Below, piece after piece: positions 17,699 to 26,826 of a DNA stretch of 52,038 bases. Source of the DNA: Flavobacteriales bacterium (lineage in GTDB: Bacteria; Bacteroidota; Bacteroidia; Flavobacteriales_D; Crocinitomicaceae); assembly GCA_015665275.1 (NCBI GenBank), contig JADFAL010000025.1:1-52038 (forward strand), given 5' to 3'. Every line of letters starts with the position of its first letter. Positions within the stretch are counted from its first letter, which is position 1. A model generated the notes under the pieces. That model was not told the DNA's origin, searched no databases, and saw only the letters and a list, made by a program, of their open reading frames with translations. Position numbers and translations under genes: made by a program.

Positions 17699-19000
17699 AT
17701 GAAAATTTACTATTCCTTAATCCTTGCAAGTTTGATTCTTTTCGGATGTACAACCAGCGAAGTTGCTCAGAAAGAAAACAAATCAAAGAAAGAAGACAAA
17801 GAAGTGGCCTCAGTTATCGAACCGATGAGTTTTGATCAAGGTGCAGAAATGTATACCGTTAGTGCAGTTGAAGCCGATACCATTTTCACTCCTACCGGAA
17901 GCACGATTCTTTTCGAACCAAATTCCTTCGTAGATGCAGATGGAAAAGCAATCAAGGGAAAAGTGAACATAGAATGGCAGGAGTTTCACTCACTAGGTGA
18001 GATCATCGCTTCGGGAATTCCAATGAAATATGATTCTGCAGGAGTAGCGAACGATTTCGAATCTGGAGGAATGTTTACCATTGCCGCTAACTATAAGGGC
18101 CAACCAGCCGAAATCGCACCAGGGAAATCTGTTGAAGTGAACTTGGCTTCCATGCAAGACACACCATGTTACAACTTTTACGAGCTGGATGAGAAGACGG
18201 GAGATTGGGATTACAAAACGACTAAAAATGGTGAGAAGGTTGAAGAAGATGCGGCTGAAGTTGAAGATCAGGCATCGGAAGCAACAGGAACTATTTTTGA
18301 AATGAACCTAAACACGCACAGCTTTCCAGAATTGGCCAATCAAAGCATACTCGGATGGCAAGCAACGGAGAATCTGAGTTCGAAAGAGCGTGGATGGATC
18401 AAACAATCAACGACCAAAGTGCGTATCGCTCAGAAGAATCCTGATGGAACCTATCAATTAGAAGCAAAAGACAAAAAGTCTTCTAAAACCTATGACGTGA
18501 CTCCTTATACAGAAGATCAAGCAATGGCCGACAGCCAAGAAAACGAGAAAATTTTAGATGCTGCCGCAGATGAACTAATTGCATATCAAGCAAATGTTGC
18601 TGCTGGAAAAGTAATTCGCAGTATTCAAATTACAGGATTCGGAACGTACAACTGGGATGTAATCAACAAAAGAGAAAACTCTTTGCCATTGTATGCACGA
18701 TTCTCCTATCCAAAAGGAGTGAATCCAGATTTGGTGACCTTACGTTTAATCTCGCCAGAAGAAAACTTCGTAGTGTCGTACAATTCCAAAGAAGATGATA
18801 AATTTTCTTTTGATCCTGAGAAGCGCAATTTATTGATCGGAATTCTTCCAAACAACGAGATTGTTTCTATGTCTAACGCCGGATTCGACAGTGCGCGTGG
18901 GAAATCTAGAGGATCTGACCACACCTTCAAATTGGAAAAAACAGGACTCAAGTTGAAGTCACCAAAAGACATCATGAAGTATATGAATCAATTGATTTAA
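17699..19000 (+). CDS. Lipoprotein with ZU5-like N-terminal region
   Basis: A 433-aa protein with a lipobox (ILFGC, Cys17) and a charged linker. Residues of about 55-165 resemble ZU5/autoproteolytic-type beta domains (TPTGSTILFEPNSFVDADGKAIKGKVNIEWQEF and IASGIPMKYDSAG). The C-terminal half (IQITGFGTYNWDVINKRENSLPL onward) is another beta-rich region. It is predicted to be anchored in the outer or inner membrane, facing the periplasm or the surface. The GTG start of the WG-repeat gene is next to its stop, so the two are probably coexpressed and may work together. The function is unknown. Confidence 0.65.
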   Translation: MKIYYSLILASLILFGCTTSEVAQKENKSKKEDKEVASVIEPMSFDQGAEMYTVSAVEADTIFTPTGSTILFEPNSFVDADGKAIKGKVNIEWQEFHSLGEIIASGIPMKYDSAGVANDFESGGMFTIAANYKGQPAEIAPGKSVEVNLASMQDTPCYNFYELDEKTGDWDYKTTKNGEKVEEDAAEVEDQASEATGTIFEMNLNTHSFPELANQSILGWQATENLSSKERGWIKQSTTKVRIAQKNPDGTYQLEAKDKKSSKTYDVTPYTEDQAMADSQENEKILDAAADELIAYQANVAAGKVIRSIQITGFGTYNWDVINKRENSLPLYARFSYPKGVNPDLVTLRLISPEENFVVSYNSKEDDKFSFDPEKRNLLIGILPNNEIVSMSNAGFDSARGKSRGSDHTFKLEKTGLKLKSPKDIMKYMNQLI

Positions 19001-19001
19001 T

Positions 19002-22000
19002 GTGCGCATACTCTTAACGCTATTTCTTGTTCTAGGCACCTACATTTGCTGGTCGCAACAACCCTTGATTGGAATAAAAAATGGGGATTGGATTATTATC
19101 AAAGGGTCCACCCAAAAGAAGCTTCCAAAAGATTATTACGACGTTGGTAATTTCGACCAGCAGGGATTTGCTTACTTCGCCAAAAACGGCAAATACGGAA
19201 TCATCGATGCCGACGGAAAGGAAGTTTTTCCTCCACAATGTATTCGCATGGAATCGTTTGGCTGGGCTATGTTTGGAGGAATAGGTGAGGAGGCCAATAT
19301 GCTCATCGATCTTAAAAATGAGTGGGTAATCGATACGTGCAAACGATGGAATCCGATAAATAACTACTGGACCTACCTTTATAGATCAGGAGAAGAGCAA
19401 TTGCTGAATTATTCTTCCGGGCGTACCATCAATCTTGATAGCACTACCTCAGTCACCAAACAACGACTCGGATTTGTAAATATCAAATACGAAGACAAAG
19501 AAGTTTTATACGATCCGCTTGGCGCCGAGGTTGATTTGGAAGGTGGATATGCCATACTTCAAGAGCAATACATCCGATTGAAGAATAAAACATCCCATAC
19601 GCTCATTCTAGAGAATTCCGATACCTATGAATTGCCCTTAAATACTACAGATTTTAAGTACGACGGGAATTACTTTCAATATTCGCTTCCCAATCGAACG
19701 GTTCGCACCGATTTGTTTGGAGAAGTTTTGATCGACGTACCTTATGGAAGTATAAAAGACGCAGGGTTCAATCGATTCATATTCGGAGATAAAGGAAAAT
19801 CTGGAATAATGGACGGTTTTGGAAACGTGTTAGTTCCTGCCAATTTTTTATTCATCAACCCTACGCGTCAAGGCTATTTTGTAACGCAATCAACTGGGGT
19901 AGGGCTCTTAAACAAGTCTGGTGTTTTGGAAGTTCCGTGTAAGTTCGAAACAATCAAAAAACAAGGAGACTTGTACATTGTTGGATCGGAATCAGGTCTG
20001 TTCGGGGTCTATTCAGCAAAGGTAGGGAAGTTGATTGCTCCTACAAAATTCAAAAAGGTTACTATTTCCGATGATCGAATTCGCGGTTGGTTCAACGAAT
20101 CGTTGCAGATTTTGTATTTTAATCAAGATCATGGAATTGATAAGAAATTAACGCTCAACAATACGGTAAGTCGATTTGCTTTGGCCAATGAATCTAATAA
20201 TGGTTACGATCCGCGATTGTTGACGATCGGTTGGTTTTTTGAGGAGAAACCGAAATTTGATGAAGAAGGTTTCAATATCGGTACCATTCAAAAATGGGGC
20301 ATCAAAGATGCGGCCGATAGCGTTATTGCAAAGCCAAGATATGCCACGCCCAAATTTATTCCTTCTGCCGGATTTAGCCTTATTCCCATGGGGACTCAGA
20401 AAATGGAGTTTATGGGGAGCGTACTGAAAGACAAAAAGATTTACAAAGCTATCGACCTCAATACGGGCAAAATTTTGCCGGGCGAAATTCTAGACGTCGA
20501 TTCTACGGATGCGCTAACCCGAGAGTATTTGAGGTTCTCTTCCAAACAAGGGTTCGGCTACATCACACAAGACAATGAAGTGCAGAAGGTGTTCCATTTT
20601 GATCGTGAAAACGATATCAATCTCCGCTTCACAACCTCGGAAACGGGAGATTACGCGAAGATCATTGGAGGCGACGAGCGTGAAGCTATTAAGCTGAGTA
20701 CTTTCAAACTAAATGACACGCAGAACCCAAGTTATAGGTCATGGCGTTACAATAGAGAGGTATACGATCATGTTATATTGGAGGACGCCAAATGGAATTT
20801 TATTAGTCCTACAGGAGAACCCTTATTCGCTGATCCTTTTGATTTCGCGGATCGATTCTACAAACACACGGCCATCGTGAAGAAAGCAGACAAGTGGGGT
20901 GTAGTGAATACTGATTCATTAATGATTCCGGCCATCTATAGTTCTATCGAGCGCATGAAGGAATTCAATGACACCGTTTTTATCGTTCGAAAAGCACAAG
21001 GTGGCGCTAGAGTATTAGATCGGAAAGCGAACCGATTGGGACATAAAATAACAGGAGTAAAGAAGGCAAAAAAGGAGTACGCGATCGTTATGGCTGGGAA
21101 GAAAGAATTGGTTTTGAACGGCGACCACGAAATTATTTCATCGGAAGGGGAGCGCTTTCGTGCATTGAACGATCGTTACTTTGTGACTCGATTGCGACGC
21201 CAATCGTACATCTACGATTCTGAAGGAAATTTACTGGCACGTATCGGTGCAAAATCCAGAGATGTTTTCTTCGATCGGTTAATTTTATTTCGCGATGGAA
21301 GTCAATACGGTATCACCAATGATCAAGGAGATACGCTCATCCCAAATGAATATAAGAGTATTGCCATGCACGGAGATTTATTACTGGCACAAGGCAAAGA
21401 AGCGCGGATTTACAATGAAAAGGGAGAAGAAATTTTTGTCTTCCCATCAGAAAAGATTTTGATTGATTCTGTTACCAATAGAATTGCAGTTTGCGTCGGA
21501 GACAAAGTGACCATTTTGGAATCGGACGGAACGAAAGTCAGGAAAATGAAAGGCATTGCACCGGATCTTTTTGTCAATGGAATGCTCATCGATTTGGGAA
21601 CCAAAGGAACAGCGATGGCTGTGGATGAAGGTACGGCAGTACCTCAGGTTGGCATTAAATCCATTGAAAGTGCTGGAAGAACCGGGTTTTTACTGGAGAC
21701 ACGAGACGGCTGGTTGGTGGTGGACCGCGATTGGAATTTTCACAGTGAACTTGGAGACAAATTATTCAAAAGATGCAAGTATCTCGGAGAGGATGTCGTT
21801 TTTCTGAACAAGCCCGGAAACCTCTTTTTTTCTCAGCGCTACGGAAGGTTTGCCTTCGAGGGAAGTCCCGTTAAAAATTTCGATTCAGGATTTGTTTTAA
21901 CCCTTTTAAAGGAAGACCGAAAGTACGTCTATCTTACGCCAGAAGGAGAGAATTACTTCGAACAAGAATTTAGCAATGCAACCCCTTTCAACGAAGGATA

Positions 22001-22271
22001 TGCTGCAGTAAAAATGCGCAGAGGTTGGACTATCATCGATGCGAATGGCAGAGCAAAATCACTCGATTCTTTTGGTGAGATTAAAGTCCATGGAAACGGA
22101 CTTTTTACCACACAAGGTGCATCGTTGTTCGGATTGATCGATCATCACGGGAAGGTTATTTTGAATACCCAATATGAGCGTCTGGAAATTCTTCATGGCG
22201 ATGTGATTCAAGCAGTAAAAAAAGGGGAGTTCTTCTACTTTAAATTAGACGGTACTCCCATAGAGTATTAG
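19002..22271 (+). CDS. Large exported WG-repeat protein
   Basis: A 1089-aa protein starting with GTG 19002, one base after the preceding stop; the start is supported by a signal peptide (MRILLTLFLVLGTYICWSQ). Many WG-type repeats run along its length, for example GKYGIIDADGKEVFPP, GKSGIMDGFGNVLVP, GVGLLNKSGVLEVPCKF, DKWGVVNTDSLMIPAIY, SQYGITNDQGDTLIPNEY and SLFGLIDHHGKVILN. WG repeats form solenoid beta scaffolds for protein binding. The protein is probably periplasmic or surface-exposed. It pairs with the lipoprotein upstream, so a lipoprotein-anchored complex is a reasonable guess. Confidence 0.82.
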   Translation: MRILLTLFLVLGTYICWSQQPLIGIKNGDWIIIKGSTQKKLPKDYYDVGNFDQQGFAYFAKNGKYGIIDADGKEVFPPQCIRMESFGWAMFGGIGEEANMLIDLKNEWVIDTCKRWNPINNYWTYLYRSGEEQLLNYSSGRTINLDSTTSVTKQRLGFVNIKYEDKEVLYDPLGAEVDLEGGYAILQEQYIRLKNKTSHTLILENSDTYELPLNTTDFKYDGNYFQYSLPNRTVRTDLFGEVLIDVPYGSIKDAGFNRFIFGDKGKSGIMDGFGNVLVPANFLFINPTRQGYFVTQSTGVGLLNKSGVLEVPCKFETIKKQGDLYIVGSESGLFGVYSAKVGKLIAPTKFKKVTISDDRIRGWFNESLQILYFNQDHGIDKKLTLNNTVSRFALANESNNGYDPRLLTIGWFFEEKPKFDEEGFNIGTIQKWGIKDAADSVIAKPRYATPKFIPSAGFSLIPMGTQKMEFMGSVLKDKKIYKAIDLNTGKILPGEILDVDSTDALTREYLRFSSKQGFGYITQDNEVQKVFHFDRENDINLRFTTSETGDYAKIIGGDEREAIKLSTFKLNDTQNPSYRSWRYNREVYDHVILEDAKWNFISPTGEPLFADPFDFADRFYKHTAIVKKADKWGVVNTDSLMIPAIYSSIERMKEFNDTVFIVRKAQGGARVLDRKANRLGHKITGVKKAKKEYAIVMAGKKELVLNGDHEIISSEGERFRALNDRYFVTRLRRQSYIYDSEGNLLARIGAKSRDVFFDRLILFRDGSQYGITNDQGDTLIPNEYKSIAMHGDLLLAQGKEARIYNEKGEEIFVFPSEKILIDSVTNRIAVCVGDKVTILESDGTKVRKMKGIAPDLFVNGMLIDLGTKGTAMAVDEGTAVPQVGIKSIESAGRTGFLLETRDGWLVVDRDWNFHSELGDKLFKRCKYLGEDVVFLNKPGNLFFSQRYGRFAFEGSPVKNFDSGFVLTLLKEDRKYVYLTPEGENYFEQEFSNATPFNEGYAAVKMRRGWTIIDANGRAKSLDSFGEIKVHGNGLFTTQGASLFGLIDHHGKVILNTQYERLEILHGDVIQAVKKGEFFYFKLDGTPIEY

Positions 22272-22285
22272 AAAATGATCGATAA

Positions 22286-23740
22286 TTATCGAATTATTAT
22301 CTGTTCAAAGACGGGCGAAGAAATCGAGTTGTCTACTTTTAATAGATAAACTCCAGCATCGAAGTAATCTCGGATGTGAATCGAGTCGGTATTCGAATAA
22401 TGCGCATCTAAAAGAACTTGACCTGCCGTATTCAGGATTTGTACATGAATTGTTTCCATCACATCTCCTAACCGAATTGTAAATGCACCGTTATTCGGGT
22501 TGGGATAAATTTGATAGGAATGCAGTTGATTCTCTTCAATCCCTACCAATAAAACTGAAGTCCAAAGATCCGGTCTGTCCTGTTCCAGCACCTCTCGCAT
22601 CAAATCAATTTGGCCGAAAGTAAATGCATTTTGACAGTCTCCATTGGAATAATCCATGTAGTTTTCAACCATGTTCGGAAGGTCTTGTCCGTTAATATTG
22701 TCAGTGCAAGTGTTCGCGGATTGATTGCAGGCCCAATTGGCATGATTCGCAGCGTTTGGAGTATCTGAAATGAAATCGTCCTCAGTGCAGTTCCCATCGC
22801 CCCAAATATGTCGTAATCCGAGATAATGTCCCACTTCGTGTACCATTACCTTGCCTTGTTTGGCCTTTCTATTGAACTGCTGATATGGGGAAGGGTAGGA
22901 CAATGAATTATTACTTCCAACTGCAACATAGTGCATCAATACGCCTTGTTTATAAATACCAACATCAGTTAGCGGAGTTAAAGGCCAATTAGGATGATTC
23001 TCTGGTGGAGTGGCAAGCCCTAAATAAACGAGTTCTTCAAAGTTATTTACTTGAGGTTCAAAAATTCTCAAGTCGCCAATCCAAATGTTCAGATATCGCG
23101 TTGAATCCCATGCATTAATCCCTCCATCACTTGTACTAGTGAGACGGAAGATATTTATGAAAAGAGAATCATTTACCCATTGCTGAATTTGGGCTTGCTG
23201 TGAAGTCGAATATGGCAAAATTCCACCAAAATGCTCAATACTTGTCTGGGCCCGTGTAATTCCAGTTGTTGGATTTCCTTGCGGATCTGTGGATGCCATG
23301 ACAAACTCAATCTGAGCATCCCCTACCAATGGAAGAAACTCTGGGCGGGTATTCGCCGTTTCGGGGTTTTGACGTCGGAAACAGGCATTAAGTACATCTA
23401 GTTGATCAAATAGAACAGAGTCCGGTATATTCTCAGCCGTGTTATTGTGAACTACGTGAAATACCACAGGAATTATGTAACGCTCTGAGTAATTGCTTTG
23501 TTGTTTTTCTAATTCGGAGTTAGAAACAATTGATTCCAAATGTTCGTTTTGAGCATTCATATATCCCGGCGTACTTTGATCCTTGATCTCCATCAGATGA
23601 TGACTCCCGCAGGAAACGAATGGTGATTCGCTGATGGAAACTTCAGGATTCAAGGCCTGCTTTACAAGCTGACTCGACACAAATGGAGCGCTAATCATTA
23701 CAATCATTAACACCAAAATAATTTTCTTCACGTTCTTCAT
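22286..23740 (-). CDS. Secreted M43 (cytophagalysin-type) zinc metalloprotease with T9SS tail
   Basis: A 484-aa preproprotein: signal peptide, propeptide of about 60 residues, then a pappalysin/cytophagalysin catalytic domain. The zinc site HEVGHYLGLRH is at about 301-311, followed by WGDGNC and the Met-turn NYMDYSNGDC typical of metzincins. The C-terminal 75 residues (IYPNPNNGAFTIRLG, VYLLKVDN) form a type IX secretion sorting domain, so the protease is exported across the outer membrane. The likely role is degradation of extracellular protein. It converges with the WG-repeat gene, stops being 14 nt apart. Confidence 0.93.
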   Translation of the reverse strand: MKNVKKIILVLMIVMISAPFVSSQLVKQALNPEVSISESPFVSCGSHHLMEIKDQSTPGYMNAQNEHLESIVSNSELEKQQSNYSERYIIPVVFHVVHNNTAENIPDSVLFDQLDVLNACFRRQNPETANTRPEFLPLVGDAQIEFVMASTDPQGNPTTGITRAQTSIEHFGGILPYSTSQQAQIQQWVNDSLFINIFRLTSTSDGGINAWDSTRYLNIWIGDLRIFEPQVNNFEELVYLGLATPPENHPNWPLTPLTDVGIYKQGVLMHYVAVGSNNSLSYPSPYQQFNRKAKQGKVMVHEVGHYLGLRHIWGDGNCTEDDFISDTPNAANHANWACNQSANTCTDNINGQDLPNMVENYMDYSNGDCQNAFTFGQIDLMREVLEQDRPDLWTSVLLVGIEENQLHSYQIYPNPNNGAFTIRLGDVMETIHVQILNTAGQVLLDAHYSNTDSIHIRDYFDAGVYLLKVDNSISSPVFEQIIIR

Positions 23741-23815
23741 AGCAAGCGAGATTTATAATTGTGATACAAAGGAAGAGAAGATCAGAATGCCAAAATTGTA
23801 TTTTTGGGACACGGA

Positions 23816-24655
23816 TTAATCTGGTGTCCAGAAAGTTTGATTATCCCCAAATTTTTTCAATTGTTTGAAGAACCTTGTCGGGTTGGTTTTGGTAATCCGT
23901 TTGAAGTTCCGAATAAAATCGGATTGATCGTAGTAGTTGAGATCTAGAGCCAAACCGGTAAAAGAGGGCTTCTCGGCAGCCTCTTGATAAACTTCCACAG
24001 CTTTTCGGAACTGTATTAGCGAAGCATAATTCTGAACACTATAATTCAGATGTTTACGGAACATACGTAGTAAGGTCTTTCTGCTTATTCCAAGTTCGTT
24101 AGCAACCGATTCAATGGAGTGCTTATTTTTATCATCAAAGAGAATTGTAATGGCCGATTTCAATTTATCAACCTCCAATTGCTGGAGATTGCTAAATAAA
24201 AAATCATCTAGTAAACGAACCTTTTCATCAATGGATGCACTGAAAAGATGTTGTCGGAATGGTGCAATTTTTTGTTCGAAATAATCAAACTCGCAATTGA
24301 GTTCGAAATGAATGATTTCAGAAAGAGGACGATCTAGAAAATGATTCAATCCAAGAGGCTCAAATACAATTCCGATTTTTTGAAATTTACCATGAATTTT
24401 TGTTTTGGCAAACTGCGTAAACATCTGAGCATATGCGCAAATGAACGAGCCCGGCTCAGGTGTTACGTTAGAATGTGTTGGGGGGATTAGGTTCACCTTT
24501 GAATCTTGGTAAAGGGTTACCGCATTCTTGAAATGAGGGTAGTACGAAAATGAAAGTTTATTGGTATCCTCATCTGAACTATGGAAATAGTAATAGCTGA
24601 CGAACTTTTGAAGTTCATGCAACACAGGGATCCGTGTTTCAAAGGTTGTTGCCAA
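23816..24655 (-). CDS. AraC-family transcriptional regulator
   Basis: A 279-aa protein. Residues of about 1-165 are a sensor-like region (FETRIPVLHELQKFVSYYYF) and the last 100 hold two helix-turn-helix motifs of the AraC/XylS type (SVANELGISRKTLLRMFRKHL and TGLALDLNYYDQSDFIRNFKRIT with the family's Q-S-DFIR-NFKR pattern). The best start is TTG at 24655; no nearby ATG gives a better N-terminus, so the start is uncertain. It is divergent from grpE. An inverted TGTCA/TGACA pair at 24701-24725 lies in its upstream region. Confidence 0.85.
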   Translation of the reverse strand: MATTFETRIPVLHELQKFVSYYYFHSSDEDTNKLSFSYYPHFKNAVTLYQDSKVNLIPPTHSNVTPEPGSFICAYAQMFTQFAKTKIHGKFQKIGIVFEPLGLNHFLDRPLSEIIHFELNCEFDYFEQKIAPFRQHLFSASIDEKVRLLDDFLFSNLQQLEVDKLKSAITILFDDKNKHSIESVANELGISRKTLLRMFRKHLNYSVQNYASLIQFRKAVEVYQEAAEKPSFTGLALDLNYYDQSDFIRNFKRITKTNPTRFFKQLKKFGDNQTFWTPD

Positions 24656-24826
24656 AGGGGAATATTATAATCTCCAATTTAGTTCAATTCTTGATATTTC
24701 TGTCAATTATTTACTTGAAATGACAGTTCAGTTGGGTCTTGTACGTTTTTCGATCTCTCGTTAATTTTAAATTGGATGGAACTCCTAGAGAGCATTAGAA
24801 AGGAGAATCCTAAAGTATTTTTCTTA

Positions 24827-24892
24827 CTAGTAGAACGCAGACAACCAAAGCGCGATCAAAATGATAATTTGAAGGATAAATAACTTTTTCAT
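24827..24892 (-). CDS. Possible 21-aa hydrophobic micro-ORF
   Basis: ATG at 24892 reads MKKLFILQIIILIALW and continues for five more residues to TAG at 24827. This is a short basic start and a single membrane segment, the shape of small membrane peptides. It could equally be chance in AT-rich DNA. It lies in the AraC-grpE gap on the AraC strand. Confidence 0.2.
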   Translation of the reverse strand: MKKLFILQIIILIALWLSAFY

Positions 24893-25090
24893 TGCATAGA
24901 TTTTCAGCACTTGGCAAAACTACGTCAGAGGGACATCTTAGACCAAGCAACTCATGACAGTAATTTTCCGCTTCATGACATTTATAGAAGGAAAACCAGA
25001 GTTTTGCAAGAAGTTGACCGTCGAATGTGCCAACTTTTCACTTCAAATGACATTTCTGCTGACATCCTGTCCGTTTTTCGCTATTGGCAG

Positions 25091-25098
25091 TATCTTTG
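25091..25098 (+). promoter_or_regulatory. Candidate -7 box for grpE
   Basis: TATCTTTG matches the Bacteroidota TAnnTTTG consensus exactly and lies 29 nt before ATG 25128, just downstream of the TGACA pair at 25048 and 25060. No clear TTG lies at -33, which may mean that activation depends on the upstream repeats. Confidence 0.4.
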
Positions 25099-25127
25099 CC
25101 ATCTTCGAAATCGGAAAAAAGGCAAAC

Positions 25128-25694
25128 ATGACAGAAGAAAATAACGTACAGAACGAAGAACAAGAGAACGTGAAGGATCAATCGGCAGAAACTGTAGAGG
25201 ATGTGTCTGCTGGAACGGATGCAAAGGAAGAAACTCAAGAAACCCCACAGGCGCCTACTATGGAGGATAAGTACAACGAGTTGAACAACAAATACCTTCG
25301 TATTCATGCCGAGTTTGATAACTACCGAAAGCGCACGAACAAGGAGAAAGTAGACTTGATCAGTACTGCAAATGCAGGAGTTTTGAAAGATTTACTTCCG
25401 GTATTGGACGATTTCGAACGCGCCATTGCGAATAACGAAAAAGCAGAGGACATTGAAAGCGTGAAAGAAGGGTTCAATTTGATTTTTAATAAGTTTTCAT
25501 CGCTACTTCAGTCAAAAGGAGTGAAAGAAATGCCGGCTACCGGAGAAACATTTGACAGTGAACTACACGAAGCAATCGCCAACATTCCTGCTCCAAAGAA
25601 GAAATTGAAGGGGAAAGTGGTAGAAGCTGTAGAGAAAGGATATTACCTCAACGATAAAGTAATACGCTACGCCAAAGTAGTGGTAGGACAGTAA
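25128..25694 (+). CDS. grpE: Nucleotide exchange factor GrpE
   Basis: ATG 25128 gives 188 residues. An acidic disordered N-terminus is followed by the long GrpE helix (KYNELNNKYLRIHAEFDNYRKRTNKEK), the four-helix dimer region (LLPVLDDFERAI) and the C-terminal beta domain (LHEAIANIPAPKKKLKGKVVEAVEKGYYLNDKVIRYAKVVVG). GrpE releases ADP from DnaK in the cytoplasm. dnaJ follows 9 nt after its stop, forming a grpE-dnaJ operon, while dnaK lies 23 kb away. The frame is open for 58 more codons upstream, but that stretch carries the promoter-like elements. Confidence 0.95.
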   Translation: MTEENNVQNEEQENVKDQSAETVEDVSAGTDAKEETQETPQAPTMEDKYNELNNKYLRIHAEFDNYRKRTNKEKVDLISTANAGVLKDLLPVLDDFERAIANNEKAEDIESVKEGFNLIFNKFSSLLQSKGVKEMPATGETFDSELHEAIANIPAPKKKLKGKVVEAVEKGYYLNDKVIRYAKVVVGQ

Positions 25695-25703
25695 TTGCAA
25701 AGT

Positions 25704-26825
25704 ATGAGCGATAAAAGAGATTATTATGAAGTATTGGGCGTTTCAAAAAGCGCTTCTGATGCGGAAATAAAGAAGGCCTATCGTAAGTTGGCGTTAAAAT
25801 ATCACCCGGATAAGAACCCGGACGATGCAGGAGCCGAGGCAAAATTTAAAGAAGCCGCAGAGGCATACGAAGTGCTTAGTAATGCTGAGAAGAAACAGCG
25901 TTACGATCAATTCGGACATGCTGGAATGAGCGGTGCTGGAGGATTCGGTGGTGGTATGAACATGGACGACATCTTCTCGCAGTTCGGAGATATTTTTGGA
26001 AACGCTTTCGGTGGTGGAGGCGGAGGCGGATTCGGTGGTCCACGCGGTGGTACTCGAGTTGTCAAGGGATCGAACTTGCGCGTTAAGATGAAATTGAACC
26101 TCCAAGAAATTGCCGAAGGCGTGACCAAGAAAATCAAGGTTAACAAATTGGTAAACGTTGAAGGTGTTACTTATAAGGATTGCCCAACCTGTAAAGGGTC
26201 GGGTAGAATTACACGCGTCCAGCAAACTTTCCTAGGTGCTATGCAAACGCAAACTACCTGTAATACGTGTCGTGGAGCTGGTAGAATGATTGATAAATGT
26301 CCTTCTGGTGCAGATGAGCAAGGATTGAAACGAGAAGAAGATGTTGTGGAGATCGATATCCCCGCAGGAGTTGAAGAAGGAATCCAGTTAAGCGTTACAG
26401 GAAAAGGAAACGCGGGACCTTTCGATGGGATTCCGGGAGATTTAATCGTTGTCATTGAAGAAGTGGAGCACGAGGAATTGCGTCGTGATGGACAACATTT
26501 GCATTATGAGGCATACGTGAATTTCGTAGATGCCGTACTCGGTGCTTCTATCGAAATTCCAACAGTAACGGGAAAGGCGAAAATCAAAGTCGAAGCGGGA
26601 ACCCAAAGTGGTAAAACACTTAGATTGAAAGGAAAAGGGCTGCCAGTGCTTCAAGGATACGGCACAGGAGATTTATTCGTGCACATCAATGTCTGGACGC
26701 CGAAAAAAGTTTCCAAATCAGAGAAGGAGATCTTGGAGAAATTACGCGATAGCGAAAACTTTGATCCACAACCAGATCATAACGATAAAGGATTCTTTCA
26801 GCGAATGAAAGACATGTTCCATTAA
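25704..26825 (+). CDS. dnaJ: Chaperone DnaJ with reduced zinc finger
   Basis: ATG 25704 gives 373 residues. The J domain has HPD at 34-36, followed by a Gly/Phe-rich linker to about 116 and the C-terminal client-binding barrels. The Cys-rich region has only two CxxCxGxG motifs, CPTCKGSG (160-167) and CNTCRGAG (186-193), instead of the usual four; Cys199 is a lone remnant of the fourth. By position the remaining pair is motifs 2 and 3, which build zinc site II in E. coli, so zinc site I is missing. It stimulates DnaK ATPase and delivers substrates. The CPBP gene starts 1 nt after its stop. Confidence 0.95.
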   Translation: MSDKRDYYEVLGVSKSASDAEIKKAYRKLALKYHPDKNPDDAGAEAKFKEAAEAYEVLSNAEKKQRYDQFGHAGMSGAGGFGGGMNMDDIFSQFGDIFGNAFGGGGGGGFGGPRGGTRVVKGSNLRVKMKLNLQEIAEGVTKKIKVNKLVNVEGVTYKDCPTCKGSGRITRVQQTFLGAMQTQTTCNTCRGAGRMIDKCPSGADEQGLKREEDVVEIDIPAGVEEGIQLSVTGKGNAGPFDGIPGDLIVVIEEVEHEELRRDGQHLHYEAYVNFVDAVLGASIEIPTVTGKAKIKVEAGTQSGKTLRLKGKGLPVLQGYGTGDLFVHINVWTPKKVSKSEKEILEKLRDSENFDPQPDHNDKGFFQRMKDMFH

Positions 26826-26826
26826 G

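Larger units (their letters stand above)
24656..25127. promoter_or_regulatory. 472-nt regulatory gap with seven TGACA/TGTCA pentamers
   Basis: This gap between the AraC gene and grpE contains TGTCA at 24701 and TGACA at 24721, 24955, 24976, 25048 and 25060, with one more at 25129 overlapping the grpE start. About one would be expected by chance in this length at this base composition. The first two form an inverted pair. Long open frames cross the region, including an in-frame extension of grpE, but these have no conserved look and I treat the region as regulatory. Confidence 0.5.

Noticed and set aside
24954-25127. In-frame N-terminal extension of grpE
   Set aside because: The stretch lacks a conserved GrpE look, contains a -7 box and TGACA repeats, and ATG 25128 gives the normal family length.
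24911-25144. 77-aa frame upstream of and overlapping grpE
   Set aside because: It is basic and low in hydrophobic core, overlaps the regulatory repeats and the grpE start, and has no recognisable start context.
25907-26146. Proline-rich minus-strand frame opposite dnaJ
   Set aside because: It is the mirror of the Gly/Phe-rich linker of DnaJ, so its composition is a by-product.
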